52,644 nucleotides of DNA, from assembly GCA_038215095.1 (NCBI GenBank), contig JBBQRG010000010.1, positions 1-52,644 of the forward strand, in the 5' to 3' direction. The notes under the pieces are model-generated. The model saw only the letters and a program-made list of their open reading frames with translations. It did no database searches and was not told the DNA's origin. Below are positions 16,559 through 24,164 of the stretch, piece by piece. The translations under genes were made by a program, and so were the position numbers. How positions within the stretch are numbered: position 1 is the stretch's first letter; every line of letters begins with the position of its first letter. The stretch is from DATACN01 sp038215095. Lineage in GTDB: Bacteria; Actinomycetota; Thermoleophilia; Solirubrobacterales; Thermoleophilaceae.

Positions 16559-17719
16559 TCACCGGGAAGAGTAGAGACGGGCAGCCCTGCCGATGAGCCG
16601 GCCGCGCAGCGCGCGGCGCCCCATCAGAACGGTCGCTATTCGCCTCCTGTCGCGCCAGAGACGGTTGATCATCTCGTTGTCGTGATCGGCGCACGAGTCC
16701 ATGATGCGCTCACTTCGCTCGTTATGGAAGATCGTCATATTGTCCAGTTCGAGCAGGACGCCGGGCGAAAAGCCCGACAAATCCTCGTCGTGGGCGATCT
16801 TGAAGCAGAACAGCTCCTCGCCCGAGATCAGGTTGCATTTCATGGCAACGACGCGCTCGCCGGCCTCCAGCGAGAGCAGCTGGAGGCGCCCCTGGGCGGC
16901 GAATGAGCGGCACAGCTCGCGAAACAGCTCCGCGTGGGAGGGGTCCGAGGCGAACGCCGTGCCCTCGCGGCCCTTCCAACCCGCCGCCTCGAGCTCGAGG
17001 AAGCGCTCCACGGCGGCGTCCTGGCCGGCGCGCTCGTGCACCTGCAGCTCCGCGCCCAGCTCCTCTCCGAGGCGCCGGCGCATGCGCGCCTGCTCGCGGC
17101 GGCGGTGCGGGCGCTGGTGCATGAGGTAGTCCGCCTCGGGCCTGCGCTCCAGCGCGGCGCGCTCCACGGTGGTCGCGTGGAGCAGCTCGAGGCCCACCTC
17201 GGCCCCCGCCTCGCTGAACTGGGCCAGCACGCGCTGGTCGGCGGACATTCGGAGCGCCAGCGGCGCGCCGTCCTGCGCGCACCAGCGCATGACCTCGCCC
17301 GTTGCCTCGTGCGCGCGCTCGCGGTCGAGCAGGGGGGTGCCCAGGAAGCAGTAGAGGTGCTTCCAGGAGGCGAGCAGTGAGAGCGGCCCGCGGCCGCGGC
17401 GCTGGAGGGGCAGGCAGGCGAGCCAGTCGTCGCCGTCGCGCACCACCAGCAGCTCGACGTCGCCGGCGCCGAGCAGGCGCGCGGCGGGCAGGGCGAACTC
17501 GGGCTCGAAGAAGGGGTTGGCCTCGACGGAGCGCCCGGCCAGCTCGCGCCAGGCCGCGACGTCGCGCTCCGGCAGGGACCCGAGCGCTAGGAGGGAGGCT
17601 TTCAGCGCCCTCGCGGAAGCGCTCGGCTCGGCCGAGCGCGCACCGGTCGCTCTAATGCGGAGCCGTCGTCGTACAGCTTCACGACCCGCACCGCGCCTGG
17701 CGGGGCGGCGTCCAGGCAT
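16559..17719 (-). CDS. GNAT-type acyltransferase (BioF2/CelD-like)
   Basis: This protein belongs to the double-GNAT group called BioF2-like or CelD-like, often found with polysaccharide genes. The C-terminal GNAT core reads RLQLLSLEAGERVVAMKCNLISGEELFCFKIAHDE in part (key residues VAMKCN and the FSPGVLLELD segment). The conserved domain appears to begin near SLPERDVAAW. The nearest usual start codon is ATG at 17719, which would overlap the ferredoxin gene by 118 bases in another frame. A CTG at 17605 overlaps the ferredoxin stop as CTGA, mirroring the ATGA overlaps of the same operon, and would give 348 residues. The start is therefore open. The substrate is unknown. Confidence 0.75.
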   Translation of the reverse strand: MPGRRPARRGAGREAVRRRLRIRATGARSAEPSASARALKASLLALGSLPERDVAAWRELAGRSVEANPFFEPEFALPAARLLGAGDVELLVVRDGDDWLACLPLQRRGRGPLSLLASWKHLYCFLGTPLLDRERAHEATGEVMRWCAQDGAPLALRMSADQRVLAQFSEAGAEVGLELLHATTVERAALERRPEADYLMHQRPHRRREQARMRRRLGEELGAELQVHERAGQDAAVERFLELEAAGWKGREGTAFASDPSHAELFRELCRSFAAQGRLQLLSLEAGERVVAMKCNLISGEELFCFKIAHDEDLSGFSPGVLLELDNMTIFHNERSERIMDSCADHDNEMINRLWRDRRRIATVLMGRRALRGRLIGRAARLYSSR

Positions 17720-17886
17720 AGCTCGCAGAGCACACACTCGTCGAGGTTCTCGGGCACGATCTCCGTGTGGCCGTCGCGGGCCGCGAAGATGTCCACGGGG
17801 CAGGCCTCCTCAAGCTTCTTCGCCAGCTCCGCGTCGTCGCGGGCGGCGTCGCTCAGCTCGACGGCTATGAAGGTGCCGTCGCTCAT
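17602..17886 (-). CDS. Single-cluster [4Fe-4S] ferredoxin-like protein
   Basis: This is a 94-residue protein. Cysteines 29, 51, 54 and 57 form the pattern CP ... CVLCELC. In two-cluster ferredoxins one cluster is held by the second CxxCxxC plus the CP cysteine of the first motif; exactly those four remain here, while the fourth cysteine after the CxxCxxC is replaced (AAPPGAV). One [4Fe-4S] cluster is therefore expected. The last ~20 residues are basic and may be just a run-out. Its ATG overlaps the stop of the CoA ligase alpha gene (ATGA), so it is translated with malyl-CoA lyase and CoA ligase, an unexpected partner set. Confidence 0.85.
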   Translation of the reverse strand: MSDGTFIAVELSDAARDDAELAKKLEEACPVDIFAARDGHTEIVPENLDECVLCELCLDAAPPGAVRVVKLYDDGSALERPVRARPSRALPRGR

Positions 17887-18800
17887 ACGGCCGCGCCGAG
17901 CCTCTCCTTGACCAGGCCTGGGATCTCGGAGATCTCCTCGGCCACCTTGATGCCGGCCGACTCCAGCCGGGCGATCTTCTCGCTGGCCGTGTCCTCCTTG
18001 CCCTCCACGATCGTTCCGGCGTGCCCGAAGCTCATGCCGGGCATCTCGTCCATGAAGCGGCCGGCCATGAAGGCGACGATCGGCAGCCGCGAGTTGTTCT
18101 CCTGCACCCAGCGGGCCAGTTCGGCCTCCATGCGGCCGCCGGGCTCGGTGTAGATCACGATCGCCTCTGTCTGCGCGTCCTGCTCGAACAGCGGCATCAG
18201 CTCCGCGTAGGTGGAGCCGATGATGGCGTCGCCGCCGATCGACACCGCGGTGGACTGACCCAGCCCGGCTGCCGTGAGCGTGGACGACATCTCGGTGGTC
18301 ATGCCGCCCGAGCGCGAGATCACGCCGACCTGGCCCGGCGTGTAGGACTTCGCGGCGTCGCGAGCGGGACCGCCGATGCCGCCCATCTTGATCACGTCGG
18401 GCACGATGATCCCGAGGCAGTTGGGGCCGATGATGCGCGCCCCGTGCAGGTTCGCCAGCTCGACCATCTCGGCCACGTCGCCCCGCGGGATGCGCTCGGT
18501 CACGATCACGATCAGCTTGATGCCGTGGCGGATGGCCTCGAAGACCGCGTCCTTGGTGAATGCGGGAGGCACGGTGACCACCGAGCCGTAGATGGGCCCG
18601 CCGTTTGCCTCCACGGCCTGGCCGACGGTGTCGAACACGGGCACGCCGTGCACGTCGCGGCCGAGGCGCCCGGGCGTCACGCCGCCCACGATCTTGGCTC
18701 CCTTGCCGTAGTCGAGGCACTCGCGCGTCAGGTTCACGGCCTCGCGGCCGGTGATGCCCTGGACGATGAACGTCGTGGTCTCGTCGATGAGGATGCTCAT
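17883..18800 (-). CDS. CoA ligase (ADP-forming) alpha subunit, succinyl-/malyl-CoA ligase type
   Basis: This is a 305-residue alpha subunit of the succinyl-CoA synthetase family. CoA binding is seen at VQGITGREA (residues 13-21), and the phosphorylated histidine is His260 in FGHAGTIVEG. Middle motifs GPNCLGII and ISRSGGMTTE are a little different from canonical SucD (GPNCPGII, SRSGTLTYE). The enzyme joins a dicarboxylic acid to CoA with ATP. Because malyl-CoA lyase is encoded two genes upstream in the same operon, malate or a methylated malate is as likely a substrate as succinate. Both neighbours overlap it by 4 bases (ATGA), so expression is coupled. Confidence 0.85.
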   Translation of the reverse strand: MSILIDETTTFIVQGITGREAVNLTRECLDYGKGAKIVGGVTPGRLGRDVHGVPVFDTVGQAVEANGGPIYGSVVTVPPAFTKDAVFEAIRHGIKLIVIVTERIPRGDVAEMVELANLHGARIIGPNCLGIIVPDVIKMGGIGGPARDAAKSYTPGQVGVISRSGGMTTEMSSTLTAAGLGQSTAVSIGGDAIIGSTYAELMPLFEQDAQTEAIVIYTEPGGRMEAELARWVQENNSRLPIVAFMAGRFMDEMPGMSFGHAGTIVEGKEDTASEKIARLESAGIKVAEEISEIPGLVKERLGAAV

Positions 18801-20068
18801 ACGTCGGTCTCCGCGCCCACGTCGGCGGCCGTCTGGCGCATCCCGGCGGGCTCCGCCTCCGGCGCGCCGGTCTGGATCTTCTCCACCGCGCGGCGCGCGG
18901 CCTCGTGCAGCGACACGGTGCGGTCGCAGTACTCCACGCCGTACTTTTCGAGGATCTTGAAGCCCTCGTCCTCCCAGGCTCCCGGGATGCGGAAGATCGC
19001 GATCTTCTCGCCCGGGTCGTAGCCCAGCTCGAGGCAGGCCTTGACCACGCCGCGGGCCACGATGTCCACGCGGGTGTTGGAGACGATCGACATCATCACG
19101 GCGATCTTGTCCACGCCCGGCTTCTGCAGCACGAGCTTGGCCAGCCCGGCCGCCTTGCGCACGGAGGGATTGCCGCCGATCTCGCAGTAGTTGGCCGGCT
19201 TGCCGCCGTGGGCGCGTACGGCGTCGAAAAGCGTCAGCGAGCCCCCGCCGGCGCCGATCACCAGGCCGAGATTGCCGTCGAACTCGGTCACGTTGCCGGC
19301 GACGCCGCGGTGGTCCATCGAGTCCACTTCCTCGCCGGCGAGCTCGAACGGGGTGGGCTCGCGCGCCTGGCGCGTCTCCTCGCCGCCGACGCCCAGCTCG
19401 GCCAGCAGCTCGTTCTGGCGCGGGCGCCCCTCGTTCTCCATGTCCATGTGGGCGTCGAGCGCCACGAAGCGGCCGTCCTGGAGCTCGCCGAGCGGGTTGA
19501 TCTCCGCCAGCGTCATGTCGTTCTCCACGAACAGGGTGGCCAGGCGGGTGAGGATCGGCGTGATGCGCTGCAGCTGGCGGCCGCTGACGCCGGTCTGGGC
19601 GATCACCTCCTTCGCCTGGTGGTCGCTGAAGGGCTCGATCGTCGAGAAGTGGCCACGGCCGACGTGCTCGGGGTGCTGCTCGGCGACCTCCTCGATGTCG
19701 ATCCCGCCCATGTCGCTGAAGAGCATCACGGGCTGCTTGCGGATGCCGTCCCAGACGACGCCCGCGTAGTACTCCTGCTTGACGTCGGCGCGCGTGTCCA
19801 CAAGCACCCCGCGCGGCATGTGGCCGCCGATCTCGAGCTTCAGGATGTCCTCGGCGTGCCGGGCCGCGTCGTCGGGCGTGTCGGCGAACTGCACCCCGCC
19901 GGCCTTCATGCGGCCGCCGGTGAGGACCTGCGACTTGATCACGGTCGGCCCGCCGATCCGCTCGGCGGCCTCGCGCGCCTCCCCGGCAGTCGTGGCGAAG
20001 CCGAACTCCGTGACCGGGATCCCGGCCCGCTTGACGATCTGGCGGGACTCGTACTCGAAGAAGCGCAT
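18797..20068 (-). CDS. CoA ligase (ADP-forming) beta subunit, succinyl-/malyl-CoA ligase type
   Basis: This is a 423-residue beta subunit with an N-terminal ATP-grasp domain and a C-terminal flavodoxin-like CoA-ligase domain (GNLGLVIGAGGGSLTLFD, NYCEIGGNPSVRKAAG). The usual N-terminus of the SucC family is recognisable (MRFFEYESRQIVKRAGIPV), as are LAEINPLGEL and LDAHMDME. It is longer than E. coli SucC (388) because of an insert around QAREPTPFELAGEE and an extended C-terminus. The sequence looks clearly divergent from housekeeping SucC, in line with a special-purpose ligase such as malate-CoA ligase (MtkA). Its ATG shares one base with the stop of the malyl-CoA lyase gene (TGATG). Confidence 0.85.
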   Translation of the reverse strand: MRFFEYESRQIVKRAGIPVTEFGFATTAGEAREAAERIGGPTVIKSQVLTGGRMKAGGVQFADTPDDAARHAEDILKLEIGGHMPRGVLVDTRADVKQEYYAGVVWDGIRKQPVMLFSDMGGIDIEEVAEQHPEHVGRGHFSTIEPFSDHQAKEVIAQTGVSGRQLQRITPILTRLATLFVENDMTLAEINPLGELQDGRFVALDAHMDMENEGRPRQNELLAELGVGGEETRQAREPTPFELAGEEVDSMDHRGVAGNVTEFDGNLGLVIGAGGGSLTLFDAVRAHGGKPANYCEIGGNPSVRKAAGLAKLVLQKPGVDKIAVMMSIVSNTRVDIVARGVVKACLELGYDPGEKIAIFRIPGAWEDEGFKILEKYGVEYCDRTVSLHEAARRAVEKIQTGAPEAEPAGMRQTAADVGAETDV

Positions 20069-21135
20069 CAGCTCGTAGTGGCGCCCTCGAGCCCGTAGGC
20101 CTCGGCCAGCTCAGGGTCCTTCTCGGCCAGCTGCTCGGCCAGGGTGACCATCACCTTGCACTGCTTCCAGGTGGCGTCGTCCTGCATCTTGCCGTCGATC
20201 ATGTGCACGCCGCGGCCGTCGGGGATCGCCTCGATCACCTTCTTGGCGAACCTGACCTCCTCGGGGTCGGGCGAGAACACCTTCTTGGCGATGTCGATCT
20301 GCACGGGGTGCAGCGACCAGGCGCCCACGCAGCCCAGCAGGAAGGCGGAGCGGAACTGGGTCTCGCAGCCGGCGACGTCCTTGATGTCGCCGTAGGGGCC
20401 GTAGAAGGGCAGGATTCCGGCGCCGGTGCAGGCGTCGACCATGCGGGCGATCGAGTAGTGCCAGGGGTCTTGCTGGGCGCTCGCGCGCGGGGCGTCCGGG
20501 TCGTCGGGGTCTGGGTCCTCGATCACCCGGTAGCCGGGGTGGCCGCCGCCGACGCGGGTGGTCTTCATGCGGCGCGAGGCGGCCAGGTCGGCCGGGCCGA
20601 AGCTCATGCCCTGCATGCGCGGGCTGGCGGTGGCGATCTCCTCGAGGTTCACCACGCCCTGGGCGGTCTCGAGGATCGCGTGCACCAGGATCGGCCGCTC
20701 CACGCCGGCGCGGGCCTCGAGCTGGGCCAGCAGGCGGTCCACGTAGTGGATGTCCCAGGCGCCCTCGACCTTCGGCACCATGATCACCTCGAGCTTGTCG
20801 CCGATCTCCTCGACGAGTGTGGTGATGTCGTCGAGCACCCAGGGGCTCTCGAGCGAGTTGACGCGGGTCCAGAGCGCCGTGTCGCCAAGGTCCATCTCCT
20901 TGCCTACCTTCACGAGGCCGGCGCGGGCCGCCTCCTTGCGGTCCACGGGCACGGCGTCCTCGAGGTTGCCGAGCAGGATGTCGGTCTTGGCGGCGATCTC
21001 GGACGCCTTGGCCGCCATCTTCTCGTTCGAGAAGTCGAGGAAGTGGATCATCCGCGAGGGGCGGAAGGGGATCTCGGTGACGGGGTCCGGCGCCCCGACG
21101 GCGAGGGGCTTGAAGAAGTCTCTGGGGTTGCGCAT
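20068..21135 (-). CDS. mcl: Malyl-CoA/beta-methylmalyl-CoA (citramalyl-CoA) lyase
   Basis: This is a 355-residue CitE-like TIM-barrel enzyme. Several stretches agree with what I recall of the trifunctional lyase of the Chloroflexus 3-hydroxypropionate bi-cycle: GNLEDAVPVD, TALWTRVNSLESPWVLDD, VIMVPKVEGAWDIHYVD, ETAQGVVNLEEIA, KTTRVGGGHPGY and MIDGKMQDDATWKQ. It splits or forms malyl-CoA (acetyl-CoA plus glyoxylate), methylmalyl-CoA or citramalyl-CoA. The ATG at 21135 gives the expected length; a TAGGGT box ends 10 bases upstream. First gene of a five-gene coupled operon. The family is firm, and which thioester it uses in vivo is not known. Confidence 0.88.
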   Translation of the reverse strand: MRNPRDFFKPLAVGAPDPVTEIPFRPSRMIHFLDFSNEKMAAKASEIAAKTDILLGNLEDAVPVDRKEAARAGLVKVGKEMDLGDTALWTRVNSLESPWVLDDITTLVEEIGDKLEVIMVPKVEGAWDIHYVDRLLAQLEARAGVERPILVHAILETAQGVVNLEEIATASPRMQGMSFGPADLAASRRMKTTRVGGGHPGYRVIEDPDPDDPDAPRASAQQDPWHYSIARMVDACTGAGILPFYGPYGDIKDVAGCETQFRSAFLLGCVGAWSLHPVQIDIAKKVFSPDPEEVRFAKKVIEAIPDGRGVHMIDGKMQDDATWKQCKVMVTLAEQLAEKDPELAEAYGLEGATTS

Positions 21136-21145
21136 CGGGCGGGAG

Positions 21146-21171
21146 ACCCTACCTGAGGTGCGAGCTAGGGT
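21146..21171. promoter_or_regulatory. Back-to-back -10 boxes of mcl operon and glycosidase gene
   Basis: Two copies of the same hexamer, TAGGGT, point outward: minus strand at 21151-21146 (10 bases before the mcl ATG) and plus strand at 21166-21171 (7 bases before the glycosidase ATG). Only 43 bases separate the two start codons, so each -35 region must lie in or near the other promoter. Confidence 0.45.
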
Positions 21172-21178
21172 TACGCCG

Positions 21179-22627
21179 ATGCGCCTTCGCGTGACCCTCC
21201 TGGCGGTCCTCGTGCTGTGCCTGGTACCCGCCTCGGCGGGGGCATCGGTGCCCGCCCTGAGGGGGGCCGCGAGCCACCCGTTGAGCGAGACGCCGGCCGA
21301 GTTCGGCCAGGAGCTCGACCTGCTGCAACAGCTGGGTGCCAACGAGGTCCGCATCGACATGGGCTGGGCCACCCTGGAGTTCTCGGGCAAGGGGCAGTAC
21401 GACACCGCCTACCTGAACAAGGCCAAGCAGTTCGTCGCGGACGCGAGGGACCACGGGATCCAGGTCGTGCTCACCCTCTGGCAGACCCCTTGCTGGGCGT
21501 CATCGGCGCCCGAGAGCGCCAAGCAGGGCTGCGTGGGCGCCTGGTACGACCCGCCGCGCAGCGTCCAGCTCTACCCGCCGACCAACGCCCAGGACTTCGC
21601 CGACGCGGCGGCCTACATAGTCGGGCAGCTCGGCAGCGGGCTGGCCGCGATCGAGGTCTGGAACGAGCCCAACTACATCCCGTACTTCTTCAACGTGCCC
21701 GACCGGCACACGGCCGAGGACAGGTACGCCGCGATGCTCAACGCGACGTACCCCGCCGTGAAGGCTGCCGCGCCCGCCGTGAACGTGATCGGGCCGGCGA
21801 TGCTCGACTCGGACGCCGACTTCCTGGCTGGGCTGTACGACCGCGGCATCAAGGCCCACACCGACGGCATCTCGCTGCGCCCGTTCAACGGCGGCCGTGA
21901 CCCGCGCAGCACGGAGATGCCCCCGGACGGCGTACCCGCCTCGTTCCTGCTCGGCGTGCCCACCGTGCGCGACGTGATGGCCCAGTACGGCGACAGCGTG
22001 AAGAAGCTGTGGTTCACCGAGCTCGGCTGGTCGAGCTGCGTGAACCCTCCCGACCCGAACCCGCCCATCTCCTCGTGGTGCGTGGGGGAGGACAAGCAGG
22101 CCCAGTACATCGCCGACGCCTACCGGATCGTGCGCGACCGCTGGGACTTCGTGCGGCTCTTCTCCGTCTACACGCTCCGCAACACGGGCAGCGGCTCGAG
22201 TCGCGAGGACCAGATGGGCATGCTGCAGCAGGACTTCGATCCGAAGCCGGCCTTCGACGCCTTCAAGGCCGTGCTGGCCGAGCCGGTTCCCGTGCCTCCA
22301 GCCGTTGCGGCATCCGTCCCGCCACCGCCCCCCCCGCCGCCGGTTCACAAGGCCAAGCCCGTGCTCTCGAAGCTGCGGCTCTCGCACGGCCGGCTGACGT
22401 ACGTGCTCACGCGGCGGGCGCGGGTCACCTTCACGCTCCAGCGCGCCCTGCACGGCAGGTGGGGGCGCGTTAGAAAGGCGCTCGTGCTGAAGGGCCGACG
22501 CGGCGTCAACCGCCTCAGGTTGAGCAAGGTCCTCGGCAGGCGCCGCCTCGCGGCAGGCCGCTACAGGCTGACCGTGGCGGCGGGCGCCGCGTCGCGTCCG
22601 CTGCGCGTCAGGTTCCGGCTGCCCTGA
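21179..22627 (+). CDS. Secreted clan GH-A glycosidase (PslG/GH39-like) with C-terminal domain
   Basis: This is a 482-residue exported glycosidase. Signal peptide at residues 1-22. The TIM barrel carries the acid/base Glu163 in IEVWNEPN and the nucleophile Glu281 in LWFTELGWSS, the clan GH-A arrangement of GH39/GH5-like retaining enzymes. After residue ~370 comes a proline run (PPPPPPPP) and a basic beta-rich C-terminal module (about 390-482). Position at the edge of the polysaccharide locus suggests it trims or releases the polymer, as PslG does for Psl. It is a paralogue of the next gene (shared PCWASSAPES.KQGC) in tail-to-tail orientation, 4 bases apart. Confidence 0.82.
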   Translation: MRLRVTLLAVLVLCLVPASAGASVPALRGAASHPLSETPAEFGQELDLLQQLGANEVRIDMGWATLEFSGKGQYDTAYLNKAKQFVADARDHGIQVVLTLWQTPCWASSAPESAKQGCVGAWYDPPRSVQLYPPTNAQDFADAAAYIVGQLGSGLAAIEVWNEPNYIPYFFNVPDRHTAEDRYAAMLNATYPAVKAAAPAVNVIGPAMLDSDADFLAGLYDRGIKAHTDGISLRPFNGGRDPRSTEMPPDGVPASFLLGVPTVRDVMAQYGDSVKKLWFTELGWSSCVNPPDPNPPISSWCVGEDKQAQYIADAYRIVRDRWDFVRLFSVYTLRNTGSGSSREDQMGMLQQDFDPKPAFDAFKAVLAEPVPVPPAVAASVPPPPPPPPVHKAKPVLSKLRLSHGRLTYVLTRRARVTFTLQRALHGRWGRVRKALVLKGRRGVNRLRLSKVLGRRRLAAGRYRLTVAAGAASRPLRVRFRLP

Positions 22628-22631
22628 GCGT

Positions 22632-24050
22632 CTAGTGCAGGCTCGAGCTTGCGGCGATCAAGCGCGTGCCGCGAGCCTTCGCCACGAAGCGCCAGTGCTT
22701 GCGGTGCAGGCGGCTCGACAGCCGGGCGCGGAAGCGGCCCGAGCGCTTGACCCTGATCACCTTGCGGTAGCTCGCGTGCCGGCTGACGCGCAGCTTGCCG
22801 TGGACGCGACGGACGCGGTAGCCGCGGACGGTCACGGTCCTGGCCTGGGGCGCCGCGCCGCGCGCGAACACCTTGAGGCCCCGCTTGAAGACCCTGAGGC
22901 TGATGTGCTTGGGCCGCCCGGAGCCGTGCGACAGCCTCCAGGCCGCGCCGCGGAAGGCCGCGAAGGCCGGCTTCTCGGAGCCGTCGTAGCGCAGCAGGCC
23001 GAAGTTGTCGTTGCGGTTGCCGCGATCCGGGGAGGTGTCCTGAACCTTGAACCAGACGCCGACCTTGACGTAGCTCCAGCTGGCCATGCGCGCGTAGGCC
23101 TCGCGCAGGTACTTGGCCTGAACGCCTTCGTTTACGCCGTTCTCGTAGGCGCGCCCGCCGCGCACCTTGCAGGTGCTCCAGCCGAACTCGGTCAGCCACA
23201 ACGGGCGGTTCTGCCCGTAGCGTAGGAGCGTCTCCCGCACCTGGGGCACGCCGGCGGCGAGTGACGCCTTGGACCAGCCGGGCACGCCCGGGGACAGCGG
23301 CGAGCGGTCCTCGCTGTAGGGGTGTACCGACCAGGCGTCGAAGTGGTCGCCGACGCCCAGCTTCAGCAGCTTCTCGGTGAACTCGTAGTCGGAGTTCGCG
23401 AGCGACCCGGCGACGATCGTGGTGCCGGGGTAGGCGCGCTTCGCGGCGGGGTAGGCGGCGCGGACCAGCGGGGCGTAGGCGGCCGCCGGGTTGTCGGCGA
23501 CCAGGTAGTCGGGCTCGTTGGGCTCGTTCCAGATCTCCCACGCCTTCACGCGGCTGCCGTAGCGGCGCACCGCCCAGGCCAGCGCGTCCGCGTAGTCCTG
23601 CGCGTCCTTGGGGGCGTAGCGCTGGACGTTGCGGTTCCACCAGCTGCCCGTGCACCCCTGCTTCAGGCTCTCGGGGGCGCTGGAGGCCCAGCAGGGCGTC
23701 TCCCAGAAGGTCAGCAGCAGCTTCAGCCCGCGGCGGTTGGCGCCGTCCACGACGTGGTCGAGCCTGTCGACGTACCAGGCGTCGTACTGGCCCTTGGCGT
23801 TCGGCTCCAGGCTCGCCCAGCCCACGTCAACTCGTAGCATCCCCGCACCTGAGTCCTTGGCGCGGTCGAGCTGGTGGTCCACGGCGGCCGTGTCGTACTG
23901 GCCCCACATCAGGTGCGCCTGGAGGGCGGGCACCGGGGCCGCGGAGGCTGCGGACGGGACTGCGAGGCAACCCAGCACGAGCGCGAAGCATGCCAACATC
24001 AGCAGGGTTCGCATCCGGCCCGGGCCGACGCCGGAGGGCGGGCGGGACAT
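22632..24050 (-). CDS. Secreted clan GH-A glycosidase (PslG/GH39-like), paralogue
   Basis: This is a 472-residue exported glycosidase with the same design as its convergent neighbour: signal peptide, TIM barrel with acid/base Glu176 in WEIWNEPNEPDY and nucleophile Glu288 in LWLTEFGWSTC, and a basic C-terminal module rich in Arg and Lys (about 380-472). The basic tail could bind an acidic polymer or teichoic-like glycan. The ATG at 24050 gives a long n-region; the ATG at 24014 gives a classical signal peptide and may be the true start. Neither has a clear ribosome-binding site. Upstream lie two palindromes shared with the divergent glycosyltransferase gene. Confidence 0.82.
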   Translation of the reverse strand: MSRPPSGVGPGRMRTLLMLACFALVLGCLAVPSAASAAPVPALQAHLMWGQYDTAAVDHQLDRAKDSGAGMLRVDVGWASLEPNAKGQYDAWYVDRLDHVVDGANRRGLKLLLTFWETPCWASSAPESLKQGCTGSWWNRNVQRYAPKDAQDYADALAWAVRRYGSRVKAWEIWNEPNEPDYLVADNPAAAYAPLVRAAYPAAKRAYPGTTIVAGSLANSDYEFTEKLLKLGVGDHFDAWSVHPYSEDRSPLSPGVPGWSKASLAAGVPQVRETLLRYGQNRPLWLTEFGWSTCKVRGGRAYENGVNEGVQAKYLREAYARMASWSYVKVGVWFKVQDTSPDRGNRNDNFGLLRYDGSEKPAFAAFRGAAWRLSHGSGRPKHISLRVFKRGLKVFARGAAPQARTVTVRGYRVRRVHGKLRVSRHASYRKVIRVKRSGRFRARLSSRLHRKHWRFVAKARGTRLIAASSSLH

Positions 24051-24101
24051 AGGTGATGGATCGACGCCCTCCCGGCCGCCGATGAGGTTCGCCGCCCTGA
24101 G

Positions 24102-24150
24102 CTGGACATCCGTCCAGACGCCTCCGGACACGGCTGGACGCGCGTCCAGC
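24102..24150. promoter_or_regulatory. Tandem palindromic operators between divergent polysaccharide genes
   Basis: Two copies of CTGGAC-n4-GTCCAG occur at 24102-24117 (spacer ATCC) and 24134-24149 (spacer GCGC; the second extends to a perfect 18-bp palindrome at 24133-24150). They are 32 bp apart, about three helical turns, so a regulator could bind both on one face of the DNA. The second copy sits between the -35 position and the TATATT -10 box (24153-24158) of the glycosyltransferase gene, a repressor-like position. No regulator gene is adjacent. Confidence 0.75.
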
Positions 24151-24152
24151 TC

Positions 24153-24158
24153 TATATT
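24153..24158 (+). promoter_or_regulatory. -10 box of first glycosyltransferase gene
   Basis: TATATT ends 6 bases before the GTG at 24165, predicting a leaderless mRNA. It is preceded directly by the second palindrome. Confidence 0.65.
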
Positions 24159-24164
24159 CGCCGC

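Noticed and set aside
17883..20068. Reading the CoA ligase pair simply as TCA-cycle SucCD
   Set aside because: Motifs diverge from canonical SucD and SucC, and the genes are translationally coupled to malyl-CoA lyase, so a housekeeping label is not safe.
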